Shown here: positions 1-11,900 of the stretch, in pieces
Position numbering within the stretch: position 1 is the first letter of the stretch
Layout of the letters: each line of letters starts with the position of its first letter
Source: Mactromeris polynyma
Taxonomy: Eukaryota; Mollusca; Bivalvia; Venerida; Mactridae
NCBI GenBank assembly: GCA_032209605.1
Contig: JASFXZ010000012.1
Span: forward strand, 2,418,001-2,482,000
Reading direction: 5' to 3'
Length of the DNA: 64,000 bases
The notes under the pieces: generated by a model
Told to the model about the DNA's origin: nothing
What the model saw: only the letters and a program-made list of their open reading frames with translations
Databases searched by the model: none
Translations under genes and position numbers: made by a program

Positions 1-429
1 TTGTGTGTATACGTAGACATTGTAACAAGAGTGAAAGCAAGATTCTGATTGGCTTGTTGGTCCTAAAATGGCTGATAGAATGCGGAAATAAGTGAACAGT
101 TGATGTATTAAAGGCCTTTCTAGATTTATACATCAATTTGTTGACAAGTTTCTGATGGTTAACGATAAATAATTTGTTATTAGAACAAATCAAATCAATA
201 CGGCTTCATATCAAGTGACTACAACTGCGATGCAAACTAAGAATCACAAAACGTAATATTCCTGCATTTCATAAGCACTTCATGCGTGATACACACCTGA
301 TACGTAAATAGTCAAGTCACATGATAAATACATGCGACTGCTGTGTATTGATATCACCGACATATAAACATTATCATATTCCGTGTTGATATATACATTT
401 TTTTATTCTGTATTTGCAATATTTAAATA

Positions 430-640
430 ACAATAGGCTCTTTCTAACGGTCGGTGATGTCAGTTCGAATACGTTTCTAGCTGATATCGCAAATGCTTAC
501 TGCCATTTCTTTGTTAGACAAGGACTACTTTCTTCAAGAGTATGTAGCCTTTGGCGGTTCAGAATGTAAGACTTAGGTTGACTCATACGATGAGTGTCCG
601 CGGATTTAGCCTACTATAGCAATTGGCTCTGACTAGCCCC
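430..640 (+). repeat. 200-bp dispersed repeat, copy 1 of 2
   Basis: 'gatgtcagttcgaatacg', 'gatatcgcaaatgcttactg', 'gttagacaaggactactttc' and 'gagtgtccgcggattt' match 37095-37290 in direct orientation. The reading frame is not conserved between copies. Confidence 0.65.
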
Positions 641-1286
641 TTGTTTATAAGAGACACAAGTAGTATTTAATTTAATTTCAATGACTTGTGTAGATGGTGG
701 AGGTATAACAACTTGTCGGTAAGGCCACACTAAATTGATCTTACGTTCATCGGATTTCCCACACCAAATTATCAGGATTTGAAAAAAAATATTTTTTTTT
801 AATGCTCGCTCTAGCCCCGCATACGTGTCTCTGTACTCCGACTTTTACACGCGTCGTTCGTAACAGAGCCACGCACAAGCCTATAGTAAAAACCTGGGAT
901 TATGCTGCATGATTTTAACGGCACTATTATGGCGTCTTTATTATCGACCGAACAGACTTTTGAGGGTGCGGAAAAACTGTAGCAATCTTTCACGAGTAGT
1001 AGCACACACAAATCGAATTTCTAGCGCATCTGAGTGCCTCACAATCACTTCGACAAGAAGACAGGGGTCAAATGTTTATGACTGCAAACATTGTCGCTAA
1101 AATATCTGTCAATCAAATGTAACTCCGCCCACGGTGCGCAAGTAAACTATTCACCTTACAAACTGTATGTTGACATTTGCGCTCTCGCCAATTTCGCCCG
1201 TCAAAGTAGCAATACAAGATGGATTTTAACGTTGAAACAACTTTTGATCGAATTCGTGATATATATCACTTTCAGTATTGGCTCAA
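641..1286. other. FANCI intron, no gene seen
   Basis: Contains only short open frames in several phases and an A/T homopolymer near 790. Bases 1-429 are likewise featureless and AT-rich. I found no FANCI exon here. Confidence 0.5.
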
Positions 1287-1573
1287 GAAGGAGCAAATAA
1301 TAGCAATATCGACAATGATCTTAGTAGGGTAATAACTATGTGCGCACCGCCTCCATAGCAACTCTCCCATCTTCTTATTCAACAGGTGATTGATTCACTA
1401 TTTTTTTTACAAAACAAGTCGTATCCATGAAAATATTGTGTCGAAAAGACAAATAAATCAACGAAAAGCTACAATTTTATGTTGTTCAGTTTTTTATTGC
1501 ACGCAAAGCATATATCTGTTCACGAAAATAAGAGTAAATGCAGTGGAAAGACCGGCGGTGTCCAACTTCTATT
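1287..1573 (+). repeat. 290-bp dispersed repeat, copy 1
   Basis: Matches 15704-15986 in inverted orientation over its whole length, from 'agcaatatcgac' through 'gggtaataact', 'gcctccatagcagctc', 'aagacaaataaatcaacgaaaagctacaatttt' (split across lines) to 'gtccaacttc'. Both copies happen to keep a 64-66 codon open frame, but substitutions fall at all codon positions. The family is not recognised. Confidence 0.75.
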
Positions 1574-2770
1574 TACTTTTGTGAATGATTTAGCAGGACG
1601 TTGTACAGCGACAGTATAGAGACGTAACGTCCGTGGCTGGACTATGCTCGCTCCTACCGCATATTTTGTGCTGGGTCGAAAATTCCCGGTACGAAAAAAA
1701 GGGTGAATTCCGGATGTAACTTGTCGGGTTTTTGTTCGTTTATTATCATCACCAAATGGAAGAACATGTTCCCAGATACGACTACCGTGTTATCATGTCG
1801 GTAGACTGTCTTGCAGACCAGTAGCAGACCAATGAAATTTCTGTTTTTGTCGGACACATTGTCAGGTGTAAAATTTCAGTCAGCACCGTTATTTTCGGAA
1901 ATTGGCTCAAGAAAAATCAAATAGTCGAAAAGCGGTCCCGTCGAAAAGTATGACTTTCTAAATTGGGCGAAAAATTTACCGTTGGCGAATGTTTTTTCCA
2001 CTCAATTTCAATGATAAATGCGGTTAAAAGCGGCTGAGACTGGTTCTCAATGTCTGTGATAACCATGCAATCATTTTCGTTTTCGGGTCTAGTATACGAT
2101 AAAATCCGTACCGTACAGTCCCTTATGCCGCCCGCTTTGTATTTTACGAAGAATGAAAATCATTATAGTAAATTCAAAATACTATTATTTTCGCAAGTAT
2201 ATACTGATGGTTTATGTCTCATAGTCTGTGCTATGACTATTCACATATAATTTACCTCACTGTATGTTTAGTTTATGTTTCATTAGTGGCCTAGTTTTTA
2301 TGTACAGCCGACTGTTTGAAACACCTAAGTGCAAAAAGTGAATAAGTGCAGTGCATTTCAATGGTACTTATCCACTTTTTGCACTGAGGTGACGATGTAT
2401 TGCTTCTTGCACTTGATTGACTTGTGTTTGGGAGTATACATTGTCTTCATCTTTCAATTTGAATAATTAATAATTGAAAGTGAGATGTTTGTTTAAACTT
2501 TAATAACAAGAATATAAAAGACAAGAAATAAAATAACAGTGCTACAGTGAATCATTCTACAAGCTCTATTAGAAATGATTTGTAGACTATTAAAAGCAAG
2601 TTCAAAGAAACACTAAAAAAGGATTACATTGAAATAACAAAGTCCTATGCTATCGAATATTGGGGATTGAGGGGACAAACTGCACTAAATATTTGTTGAT
2701 TGCATGCTGTAATATAGCCCCCGAATGACTGAAACCGACCGATTCCAAAATTGGCTCAAGAAAAACAAGG

Positions 2771-4330
2771 ATATCGGTGGAACCGATGGATGCTCCCCGA
2801 AGTATGGTTATAACTTCGAACAAGACTCTAATTGGAAAATCTCACTTTGTTGATGGTTACAATCTGAATGTTATATGCATCACTGGAAATGTCCTGGATC
2901 TCCCAAGAAAATAGGTATACAAAAATGTACAATGAAATTGAGATAGTGAACAATTTAACTACATGCTGGGCTAGGATAATCCTGCTAACTGAAAAAAAAA
3001 TTAAAAAAGGAATCTTGCTACAGATATAAGAAGCCTTTATTCACAATTAATTTAAGTGCCCATGTCAATGCAATGCGTACCTTTACAACAAAGACTGTAA
3101 GTTGATACAAATCCATATCAGCTGATGATCAAATAAGTATGGTGTTGACAGATGTACCAGTGAGTGAATGTCCTTTTTGTTCAATACTTTTTATCATAAT
3201 TTAAAAAAACAAAGTTTATTGTTTGAGGTCTTACATGAGGTGATCTTGAAAGGTGCCATAAAAACAAGAAAATATATTTGAAATCAAATATATACATGTA
3301 TATATTATAAACACTATGTAGACAAATGTAGATAAAAGGCGCTTCTCCTCTTTGTAATTAAGCTTTCCATAAAGTTTTGTTGAATTCCTGTCAAAAGTTT
3401 GTGAGAATTAGTCCGAACAAGAATGGTACCAAATATGTACTATGTTGCATAATCAAAGGGCCATAACTCAGTGAAAAATAGTCTGACCAAAACCATGTGA
3501 AAATATGAGCATCTTCTCTTAATAGTGAAGCTTCCAATTAAGTTCTGTTGAATTCCTGTCAAAAGTTTCTGAGAATTAGTCCGAACAAGAATGGTACCAT
3601 ATATCGAGGGCTAAACACAACATTGTCGTAACTCCAATGTTTTTATATAGGAGTTACGACAGTGTTGCGACGAGCCCTCGATATGTACTCTGTTGCATAA
3701 GCAAAGGGCCATAACTCAGTGAAAAATAGTCTGACCAAAACCATGTGAAAATATGAGCATCTGTGAATAGTGAAGCTTCCCATGAAGTTTTGTTGAATTC
3801 CAGTCAGTAGTTTCTGAGAAGTAGTCCAGACAAGAATGGTACCATATATACTATATGTGGCATAATCAAAGGGCCATAACTCCATGAAAAAAAGTCCAAC
3901 CAAAACCGTGAGATAATATGCTTATCTCCTCTTGGTAGTGAAGCTTCCCATGAAGTTTTGTTGAATTCCAGTCAGTAGTTTCTGAGAAGTAGTCCGGACA
4001 AGAATGGTACCATATATACTATATGTGGCATAATCAAAGGGCCATAACTCCATGAAAAAAAGTCCAACCAAAACCGTGAGATAATATGCTTATCTCCTTT
4101 TGGTAGTGAAGCTTCCCATGAAGTTTTGTTGAATTCCAGCCAGTAGTTTCTGAGAAGTAGTCGGGACAAGAATGGTACCATATATACTATATGTGGCATA
4201 ATCAAAGTGCCATAACTCCGTGAAAAAAAGTGAGAAGTAGTCCAGACAAGAAAAGTGGGACAGACGGACGGAAGGACGGACAGACGAAGCGGCGACTATA
4301 TGCTCCCCCCTTCGGGGTCGGGGAGCATAA
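2771..4330. repeat. Nested bivalve repeat with degenerate 170-bp tandem units
   Basis: Inserted in copy A1 between 'ggctcaagaaaaa' and 'aaaaaggcagcgctagccctg'. It begins near GATGCTCCCCGAAG and ends CTTCGGGG..GGGGAGCAT, which form weak inverted termini. From 3350 to 4250 there are five units of about 170 bp, each with 'gtgaagcttcccatgaag', 'gttgaattcc', 'agaatggtaccatatat' and 'gggccataactc', followed by a 'gacggacggaaggacggac' tract at 4260. The phrase set is typical of bivalve interspersed repeats. Open frames here are translations of the repeat, not genes. Confidence 0.8.
3603..3683. mobile_element. 80-bp palindromic insertion inside a tandem unit
   Basis: ATCGAGGGCT ... TTGTCGTAACTCC pairs with GGAGTTACGACAGTGTTG ... 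AGCCCTCGAT across a short AT-rich loop. The neighbouring units lack it, and the spacing between units rises from about 170 to 243 bp, so this is an insertion. A related 'gtcgtaactacgac' hairpin lies at 21740-21880. Confidence 0.7.
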
Positions 4331-4688
4331 AAAGGCAGCGCTAGCCCTGGTTGCCCAATTCATCTATTGAGCAAAAGACGAGACTTCCAGTTGATTGGAA
4401 GTTTGTTAGTTCGTGGAAAGAAGGTAGGGCATGGCTAGTATTTAATAATGATGAGATAGTCATGACCTTTACTTGAACAATAAAACTGAGAAATCTTGCT
4501 TAATTATGATGGTTATACATGTAATAAAAGAACATTTAAAATAAGGATTTTAAGTTGTTAATCCTGTTCAAAACATTGTAAAAAATTGTTGCGACAGGTA
4601 AATTGTTGCGACAGGTAAAAAATGTCCTGTGAAGGAGAAAAAGTAATTGCTATTGAAATTTTCTTGAAGTGGGCAGTTCATAGTTATA

Positions 4689-5633
4689 CAGTCTAACCTG
4701 CACTAACGGTCACCTGGATTAGGCGGTCACCTGCCGTCCACGGTCAGCCTAAATGCTTCCCAAATTTAAAAATCCAATAAAATCGGTCCGTTTTAAGCGG
4801 TCACATGTCAAACAAATCGGTAACGCTATTTCACACCTTGGATTGTGCTAAATCTATGACGTAACAAATGGAACTGGTGCAGAGTTGTCTAGACACGCCC
4901 AGGTTAAATTATTTTTCTTACCTTGGCCAATTAAATAATTTCAGCGATTGTTGTGATTGATTTATGGGCGTGTTTTTAATTTGTAGCACGTGCGTTTACA
5001 GTACCGTCCTGAAACGGACAGTACTGGAATTTAGTCACACTCATAATCAAGGGAGTTAATTTGGATTTGTTTACGATAATTGATGACACTTTAAACGCTT
5101 AAAGTGGTGGGTATTTAATTGTTTGGCCATTTGTGAGACCCTTAATTGAGCAGTTAGCGTATTTGTTTCCCCGTAAGTGTGAAGCGGTGTTAGTGATCTT
5201 TCAAGGTGTTGAGAAGTTTGTTTTCATCAATTTAGATCAAAAGTTCATTAATGATGATCCCTTCACAGTTTCATTTATGAATGGCAAATATGTTTTCTGA
5301 AGATTACTTATTGATTTTAAAACTTCATCATTCTTTTAAAGACTGCTATTCAGAAAAGTCCTTAAAATATTGTCACAAAATGATTACATGTACATGTTAT
5401 CTGTATATTATGTTTATAAATGATTAAAATGATAAATCTTAATCAAATAAATTGATTGAACTGTTTTTATGTTTACTTTCTATTATATGTACTATACAAC
5501 AAAGTAAACAATTTTGGTACAAGAAATCTTCCCAAAATCGGGCATTCTACCAACCCTGCATTAAGTGGTCACCTGGCTTAAGCAGCCAATTTGGCTGCTT
5601 CCCTTGGTTGGCTGCTTAACGCAGGTTAGACTG
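4689..5633. mobile_element. 945-bp TA-flanked element, pogo/Tc1-mariner type
   Basis: Ends CAGTCTAACCTGC (4689) and GCAGGTTAGACTG (5633) are perfect inverted repeats of 13 bp with weaker pairing further in, and a TA dinucleotide lies on each side. The subterminal repeats 'ggtcacctg' and 'ttggctgctt' recur at both ends. The middle is AT-rich with no transposase frame, so it is non-autonomous. It lies in the FANCI intron left of exon 7. Confidence 0.75.
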
Positions 5634-5896
5634 TATATGATACAGTCATCGCTTATAATTCCTATTTGTATGTACAAATGTACTAACGGAGAAGAAACTG
5701 CAGTAAGAAGGAAGTTGTTGCGCTCACACGCTATTTATTCATAGTTTAGGGTAGTGCTCAGCTTCATACTGATATCATAATATACATGCTGTTTTTTTTC
5801 GCTCGCTTTAATAAATGACAGTTTGAGAAAAATATTTTTTCGCTCGATCCATTTTTTGAAGGAAAATAGTTTGGTGTGGCCTAAAGTGGAACTTAC

Positions 5897-5985
5897 CTGA
5901 ATTCTTGTTCATCGAAAGGTTTTTGTTTTTCGTCCAGTTCAGTGAAGAAATCAATTATTCCTTCCAGAATAAGTTTCTTATGTCC
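5897..5985 (-). CDS. FANCI: FANCI coding exon 7 (last one in the window)
   Basis: An 89-nt exon between TTATTTTCAG| and TTCAG|GTAAGT. It encodes GHKKLILEGIIDFFTELDEK and QKPFDEQEF, matching human [20 protein letters not shown]. It ends in phase 2. I found no continuation in 1-5896 on the minus strand, which is repeat-filled, so the next exon is off the left edge. Confidence 0.9.
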
Positions 5986-8900
5986 CTGAAAATAAATGCT
6001 ACTTGTATTTCATGAATCAAAGCAGAGTGCTGGTAGGAAGGGTTGCTTTATAATAATGGGAGGAATGTTCGGCTATTACTCCAAAATAACTAGATGCCCA
6101 AGGGCAACATGTCGAGCTTGCCAATTGTCAATAGATGAATAATATGCTTATACATGCTGTGTAGTGCATGTCTATTATACCAAATTTTTCAGCGCAGCCA
6201 TACTAACATGGTTTTGCTATTTGCATATCAGTGTTTTGTAAACCAATCAAATCTTACGTTAACCACCAAGGCAATTTCTCTTCAACCGAACAATGTTTGT
6301 AACCTTGACGCAGATTGGTTAACATTTCGTTAAGGTCTTCATATTTGTTTACAAAACCTAAAAATATTAACTTGTTTATTGTTATGTATTTTTTTCTTCC
6401 GAAGCAAAGTCATGAACAAAATTATTGCGTAAATGGCATTATTTTTATCATTGTAAACACGACATTGTTGTATGAAAACCAGATGAACATAATACAAGTT
6501 TTTTAACATGACTGTGTGAGTTCACGACTTATGCAATAAGTAATGATGAACTATATTGAAACAGACTATACTGTGTCTATGCCTAATCACCTACAGAGTT
6601 ATTTTTATCCAGTCTCCTATGCAGTGATCTCCCCTTACATGTATCGGAGTTTCTGTAGAATAGCATAATTGAATGACCGGCAGTCGTAACATTTAGGCAA
6701 TTTATTATGTTGTACAACAATTTTTAACCTTCAGATTGCAATAAATTTGCATACTGCAAGTTGTGCCGACCATCTTTTTTAAAGATATTTAATGTTTACA
6801 TTAGACTGTGCATGATCTTGACCTTTGAGCTATAAGTATGGGTCTTGCGTGTTACACACTGTCTCATCAAGGTGAACAGTTGTGCCAAGTATTAAAATAA
6901 TCCCATATTCTTGAAAAGATGTTTGAGACCCTTCTTTGATATTTGACTTATAAGTGGAAATTTTTATGTTTGACTTGTGTGACCTTGAGCTTTGTGTTAC
7001 AGGTATGGGTCACATCCGGACGCATACACATATTCCGAACCACCATTGTGGCGATTATGTCAAGCTCACCGCAAGCGGTTAAAGATGTCAATGCCAGGGT
7101 GAGTAGAATAGCTCTCACCATCCTTCGAATAGTCAAGCTAACATAGGCTTACGTTCTGCATTCTGATGACTGTAATACTTCACCCTTGACCCTAATTTTG
7201 ACACCTACAAATGTTGATACCTACAAACTCTGGAAGTCAGGTATAAGGATCTCTCTTCCAATACATATGAAAGAAAAAGTATACAAAAAAGAATATCCCT
7301 CCTTACTTACCCGATTATTACCTTATTACAAGAAAAAGAGATATTTTTTTAGTTATTGGGTTTGAATTATTTAGTTATTTTAGCAACAACATACACACAA
7401 CTGGGTCCATACAAACAAAATGCTCATGTTCTATTGCAAAAACCAAGCCAAGTCTCGGCATAAGACCTGTTGCGTTCTATTTTGTCCTGTTCTTCAAAAG
7501 TATTTCCGTTATGTAAAGCTGTCAGTATACTAATACTAACCTGTTCTTCTGCAAGCAACTGACAACTTCTCCATCACTGAATCACAAGTGGAGGAAATCT
7601 GACTTAGGATGTTTTACCCTCAGTCAAATTATCACACTGAACATACACCTCACATGGGTTTTAAACCTAAATTGTGTCATTCTCTGACATATTTGGCCTA
7701 AATGACATATCTGGGCGGAATTAAGTTATTAACATTTCTGAATGCAGGGATATTTGTAGGTCACTACAAAACAAAAAATATTGCAAAATGACATTTTTAG
7801 GGAATTACAGCGCTTATAATATGGTCTTCAAGACTAGGTCTACAAAAGATTCTGAGTTTTACAAATTTAATACTGCAAATAGTATGTTTTCAGATACAAT
7901 AATTTTTTACAAATAAATGTATATTATTCTTTTCCTTAAGAAAATGAGCCATCACCACTGAATCATAAATCTTTTACTGAAATGTTTCAACCAGCTGCTT
8001 CAATTAATGTGAAAACATGAAAACATGACGTCATTTTCATTGCTTTTCTAAGAAACGAGGATCCGTGCATTTGGGCCAAAAATCTCAGTGACTGCCCCAA
8101 TTGTCTTAACAGAGGGCACTGCCAGGGACCAGACTAACCGCGATTTAAAGCCATTAACCAAAACTAACCTTGGTAGACAAAAGGAGAAGTTGGTAGACGA
8201 GGGCAGGAATGTCACTCATTTCTAACTCTTTAAACTGTCTCAACACTTTTTCCACAACAAATTTTAATTCGTCACTAGTGAGTGGTACATCTCTGAACAT
8301 TGACGCAAGGCTGACAACACTTCCAGCATCCCATCTAAGATGACAATAATATACAAACAAAAAGATCAGTTACACTCAGTAAAAAAAGAAAGTGCGCTTG
8401 GCACGTTTTGCTGTTACTTTGTAACCAATCAATTTACACTGTTCACCTTTTTACGGATGATGCAGATAACAAACAAGAGATGTTTGAAAAACATTATACC
8501 CCCCTCTACAGAAGCATTGTCAGTGAGAGGATTTAAATTAATACAATGGCATAGAAATGAGTATGGATGATAAACAAGCGTTTGAATATGTTGGTCTAAA
8601 TAGCATAACAATTCTTAAGTTATTGGGTGGACAAGAATTTCCACCTAATAGTCAGTTTCACTTTGACCTTAGACCAAGTGACTCACAAAATCTATAGTGT
8701 TCCTTAACAACGTGTAGGCAATCATCATACCAAGTTAAAGCCCGAGAGGCCAAAGGTTAGTCGAGTTATTATGCAGAAAAGGATTTTCACTTAATGGTCA
8801 GTTTGACCTTGATCTTTGACCTAGTAACTCCAAATTAATACAACCCACAGACAATCACCCAACCCAAAGAAATTTCCACCTAATGGTCAGTTTGACCTTT

Positions 8901-11900
8901 GACTCAGTTACCCCAAAATCAATAAGGTAAATCTAAAACACACAGGCAATAAGAGATGGGTAAATCAAGGGCTTTTTCGAGTTATTGGCCGGAAACATTT
9001 CATCTACAATTGACCCGTGACCTTGACCCAGTGACCCCAAAATAGATAGCGTTTCTCTACTACCCACGTACAATGTGTGGACCAGGAGCAGGGTAGGTCA
9101 AGGCATTCTCAAGTTATTAGAGGGAAACGTTTCATGTACAATTGACCCCTGTGACTCAGTGACCCCAAAATCAATAGGTTTTTTTACTGCCCACAAGCAA
9201 TGTGTTGACCATATATGAGAAGGATAGGTCAAGGTGTTCTGGAGTTAGTGGCTGGAAATGTTTCCTGTACAATTGGCTTTTGTGACAATGACCTTTGACC
9301 CAGTGACCCCAAAATCAATTGGGTGTCTCTACTTTCTGTGATCATCAAGTCTGAGGAAGGTAGGTCAAGGCGTTCTCGAGTTATTGGCCGGTAACGAAAA
9401 GGTTACCAACCGACATGCGCAAAGCAATATGACCTTTCCTCTTCGAAGGGGGCATTAAAAGAAATTATCTTTCAGTTGGTACCAAATATGTCCTTGTTAA
9501 GCCCATATGGTATCCGAAAATGCCCATGTCCATGCACTCCTTCTTTTTTTACTTAAATTAATAATTCATGTATATTTCAATTTTATTTGATCTTCTGAAA
9601 GTAAAACCATACAATGTGATAATTAATCCACATGTATAAATGTTTCTAAGGAGAAGGTGTTGGTAGCCATTTATAGGATCTGAGAATTTTACAGGGCTGC
9701 TACGATATTTCTGAGAATGTCTTTTCTATACTTACAACCCTAATGCATACTTTCATTTCTGACTAATGAGAGCATATTTACATCCCTATTCCTATACCTT
9801 TCATGCCGGGCATCAGGCAGGAAGGCAAACTATAACAATTCTTTAATTAAGGGCTCATCAATTGGCCATATCACAACAGACCCATGCAGGAATTTGAACC
9901 CCTGACCGCCCAGAGGAGTAAAATATGTACACTCATCCTTTCATATAAACATTATAAACAGTTACCCTGCTCACAACTCATCCTTACCTTGAGCAACATA
10001 GTATATTTAACACATGTCCCTTGTAGTCTGACCCTTTCATATGGTTCCCAGCATACACAACATTGCCTAAGGAAGCAATAGAAGACAGTATCTTAGGAAG
10101 AAGCTCCAAGGCCCTGATGAAATAAAAAAAAGAGTCATGTTCATTGACAATTTTATGTTAATAAAAACAACAACACTAAATTACATTTGTACATGTCAAT
10201 TCAAAATACACCACCCACCACAGGCATGAGAATGGTAAATTTTAAAATCCAGTTGAACTTTTCACAGATTGGGTCCAAGGGGCTGACTTCATCCCTCTGG
10301 TGGTTCCAGGTTGGGTATTATAACGACCCTGATGAACCCAAAATCAGCAGAATTCTGGGAATATGCAGAGAATTCTCATGTCTGGTTTCATAAAAAATAC
10401 CGAATAGACATCACTGAGTGGTGAAAGTCAAGTTTGTTAAAATGAAGAACAATGATTATGCATTCATCATTCAATTTTCAGTTCGACTGCGTGTTTGTCC
10501 GATCTGCTTCTATTATATAATTACCAAACTGGGCTTTATCAAATAAATACCGTATTTCTCCTGATTAACGCTCCTGCCCTAATTGTCGCGCCCCCGCCCC
10601 CCGGGAGAGCGTCTATTTAAATTACTCTACGACACGTTCATGTATAATGTCATGGTTATACACACACTTGCCAAAACAATCGGAGGCGGTGCATTTTGCT
10701 TGTCACCTAAACCACTTTCAGCAAATCAGATCACGTCCTGCGAATCCGACACATGTGATAGACCTGTGAAGCGCGTAATAATAACACTCCAGAGAACTAA
10801 ATTAGTCTAACACTAATAACAATTGTGCAAAATAAAGAAGGGTAATGAAACAATAATTTGTAACGTGTTGTTCGCACAAGTTGTCGGTCGTTTAATTCTC
10901 AATCTATCACAAAAAGTAGTTGTGTGTCAGCACGAAATGTTTGAAGTGCTGCGAGTCAAATTTGTTCTTGCTGACTTCAAAGGCGCCGCGACTCGACTTG
11001 TGAGATTGACAGTTGCTGGCGCATAATTTGATGCGACGCACATCAAAAATGTTCTACTCGCAGATTTCAAAGGCACTGCGTCGTCTTTTAATTTCCGAGG
11101 TCAACCATCGTGGGTGATGATTTTGTCAATGATGCACATGTGATATTTTTTAATTGGCCTGAAATGCTTTATGAGACGGATGTAATAAAAACAACCGGAC
11201 GAGGTGCAAAAACTTCTGAGTGTACCGGAGAACGGCATATATAGTCTGCTGAAAATCAAATCAAATGCGATCGCATTGAGGTTGCAATTTGACATACTTA
11301 TTCTAAGAAGATCGTCATCTTAATGTAAGTTTTGGTGACAGTGGGCAATTGTGACATGTTTTACTGAAATACAATGTTTTCAGGCCTATTGGAGAAAAGT
11401 TAGATATTACTGTTTTTTTGGACTTAAATAGACGCGCCCCGCCTGTAAAATGCTATGCACCCGGGCGGGTGTATTCTGGTTTTCATAAAATGGTAAGTTG
11501 AATATATCGTCAAACTCAAATGCAAATGATGAAACGATACAATACGGTTTCAGCCTTCAGAATTATTTTCAACATTTTTTGTAAACAGTTTTACTTTTTA
11601 AGCAAACGTAATTTTAAAGAATTCTTTTTGTAACAAATTGTAAAGTCCACTGCACAGTTTTGAGAACATGACTCATGCCCAAAATGAGTATTTTTACATA
11701 AACTGGTCAAACCTGGGAAATCAGCTTGATGCAAATATACACACTATAAACAGAAATGTTAAAAACATTGCAACACATATTTACGTATCAATTTCAGATA
11801 TTCTGTTAGTCTGTGAATGCTTTTAATTCGTCTACTTCTGGATAGAGTTTTAATAGAGATTTTTATAATGATTTAAGAACTTCTTCATTTCAACTGGGAA

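Larger units (their letters stand above)
1650..4349. mobile_element. Partial older copy (A1) of the 32-kb transposon
   Basis: From about 1780 the sequence follows copy A2: the 'gtcaggtg..aatttcagtcagcacc' stretch, 'ggctcaagaaaaatcaaa', the shared module at 2061-2167, and the 3' part with GAGATG at 2482. The right end GGCAGCGCTAGCCCTG finishes at 4349. I could not find a matching left terminus, so the 5' boundary is approximate. The end is separated from the body by a 1.56-kb insert (2771-4330). Confidence 0.6.

Noticed and set aside
1390..1584. Similar 64-66 codon open frames here and at 15688-15888, suggesting a small gene family
   Set aside because: Both are translations of the same 290-bp dispersed repeat. 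Changes are spread over all codon positions and a one-codon length difference is not matched by any domain.
3643..4205. Repeated open frames on the minus strand with similar peptides
   Set aside because: They are the 170-bp tandem repeat translated; the peptide similarity follows from the DNA repeat.
1..5896. A further FANCI exon downstream of exon 7
   Set aside because: I looked for the segment following the LEGII helix on the minus strand. No frame with splice borders and family similarity was found, only repeats.
6948..7136. A peptide resembling a bacterial lipoprotein signal (LTSLTAC)
   Set aside because: It lies in a degenerate bivalve repeat and has no bacterial context. Contamination is not supported by the surrounding intron.
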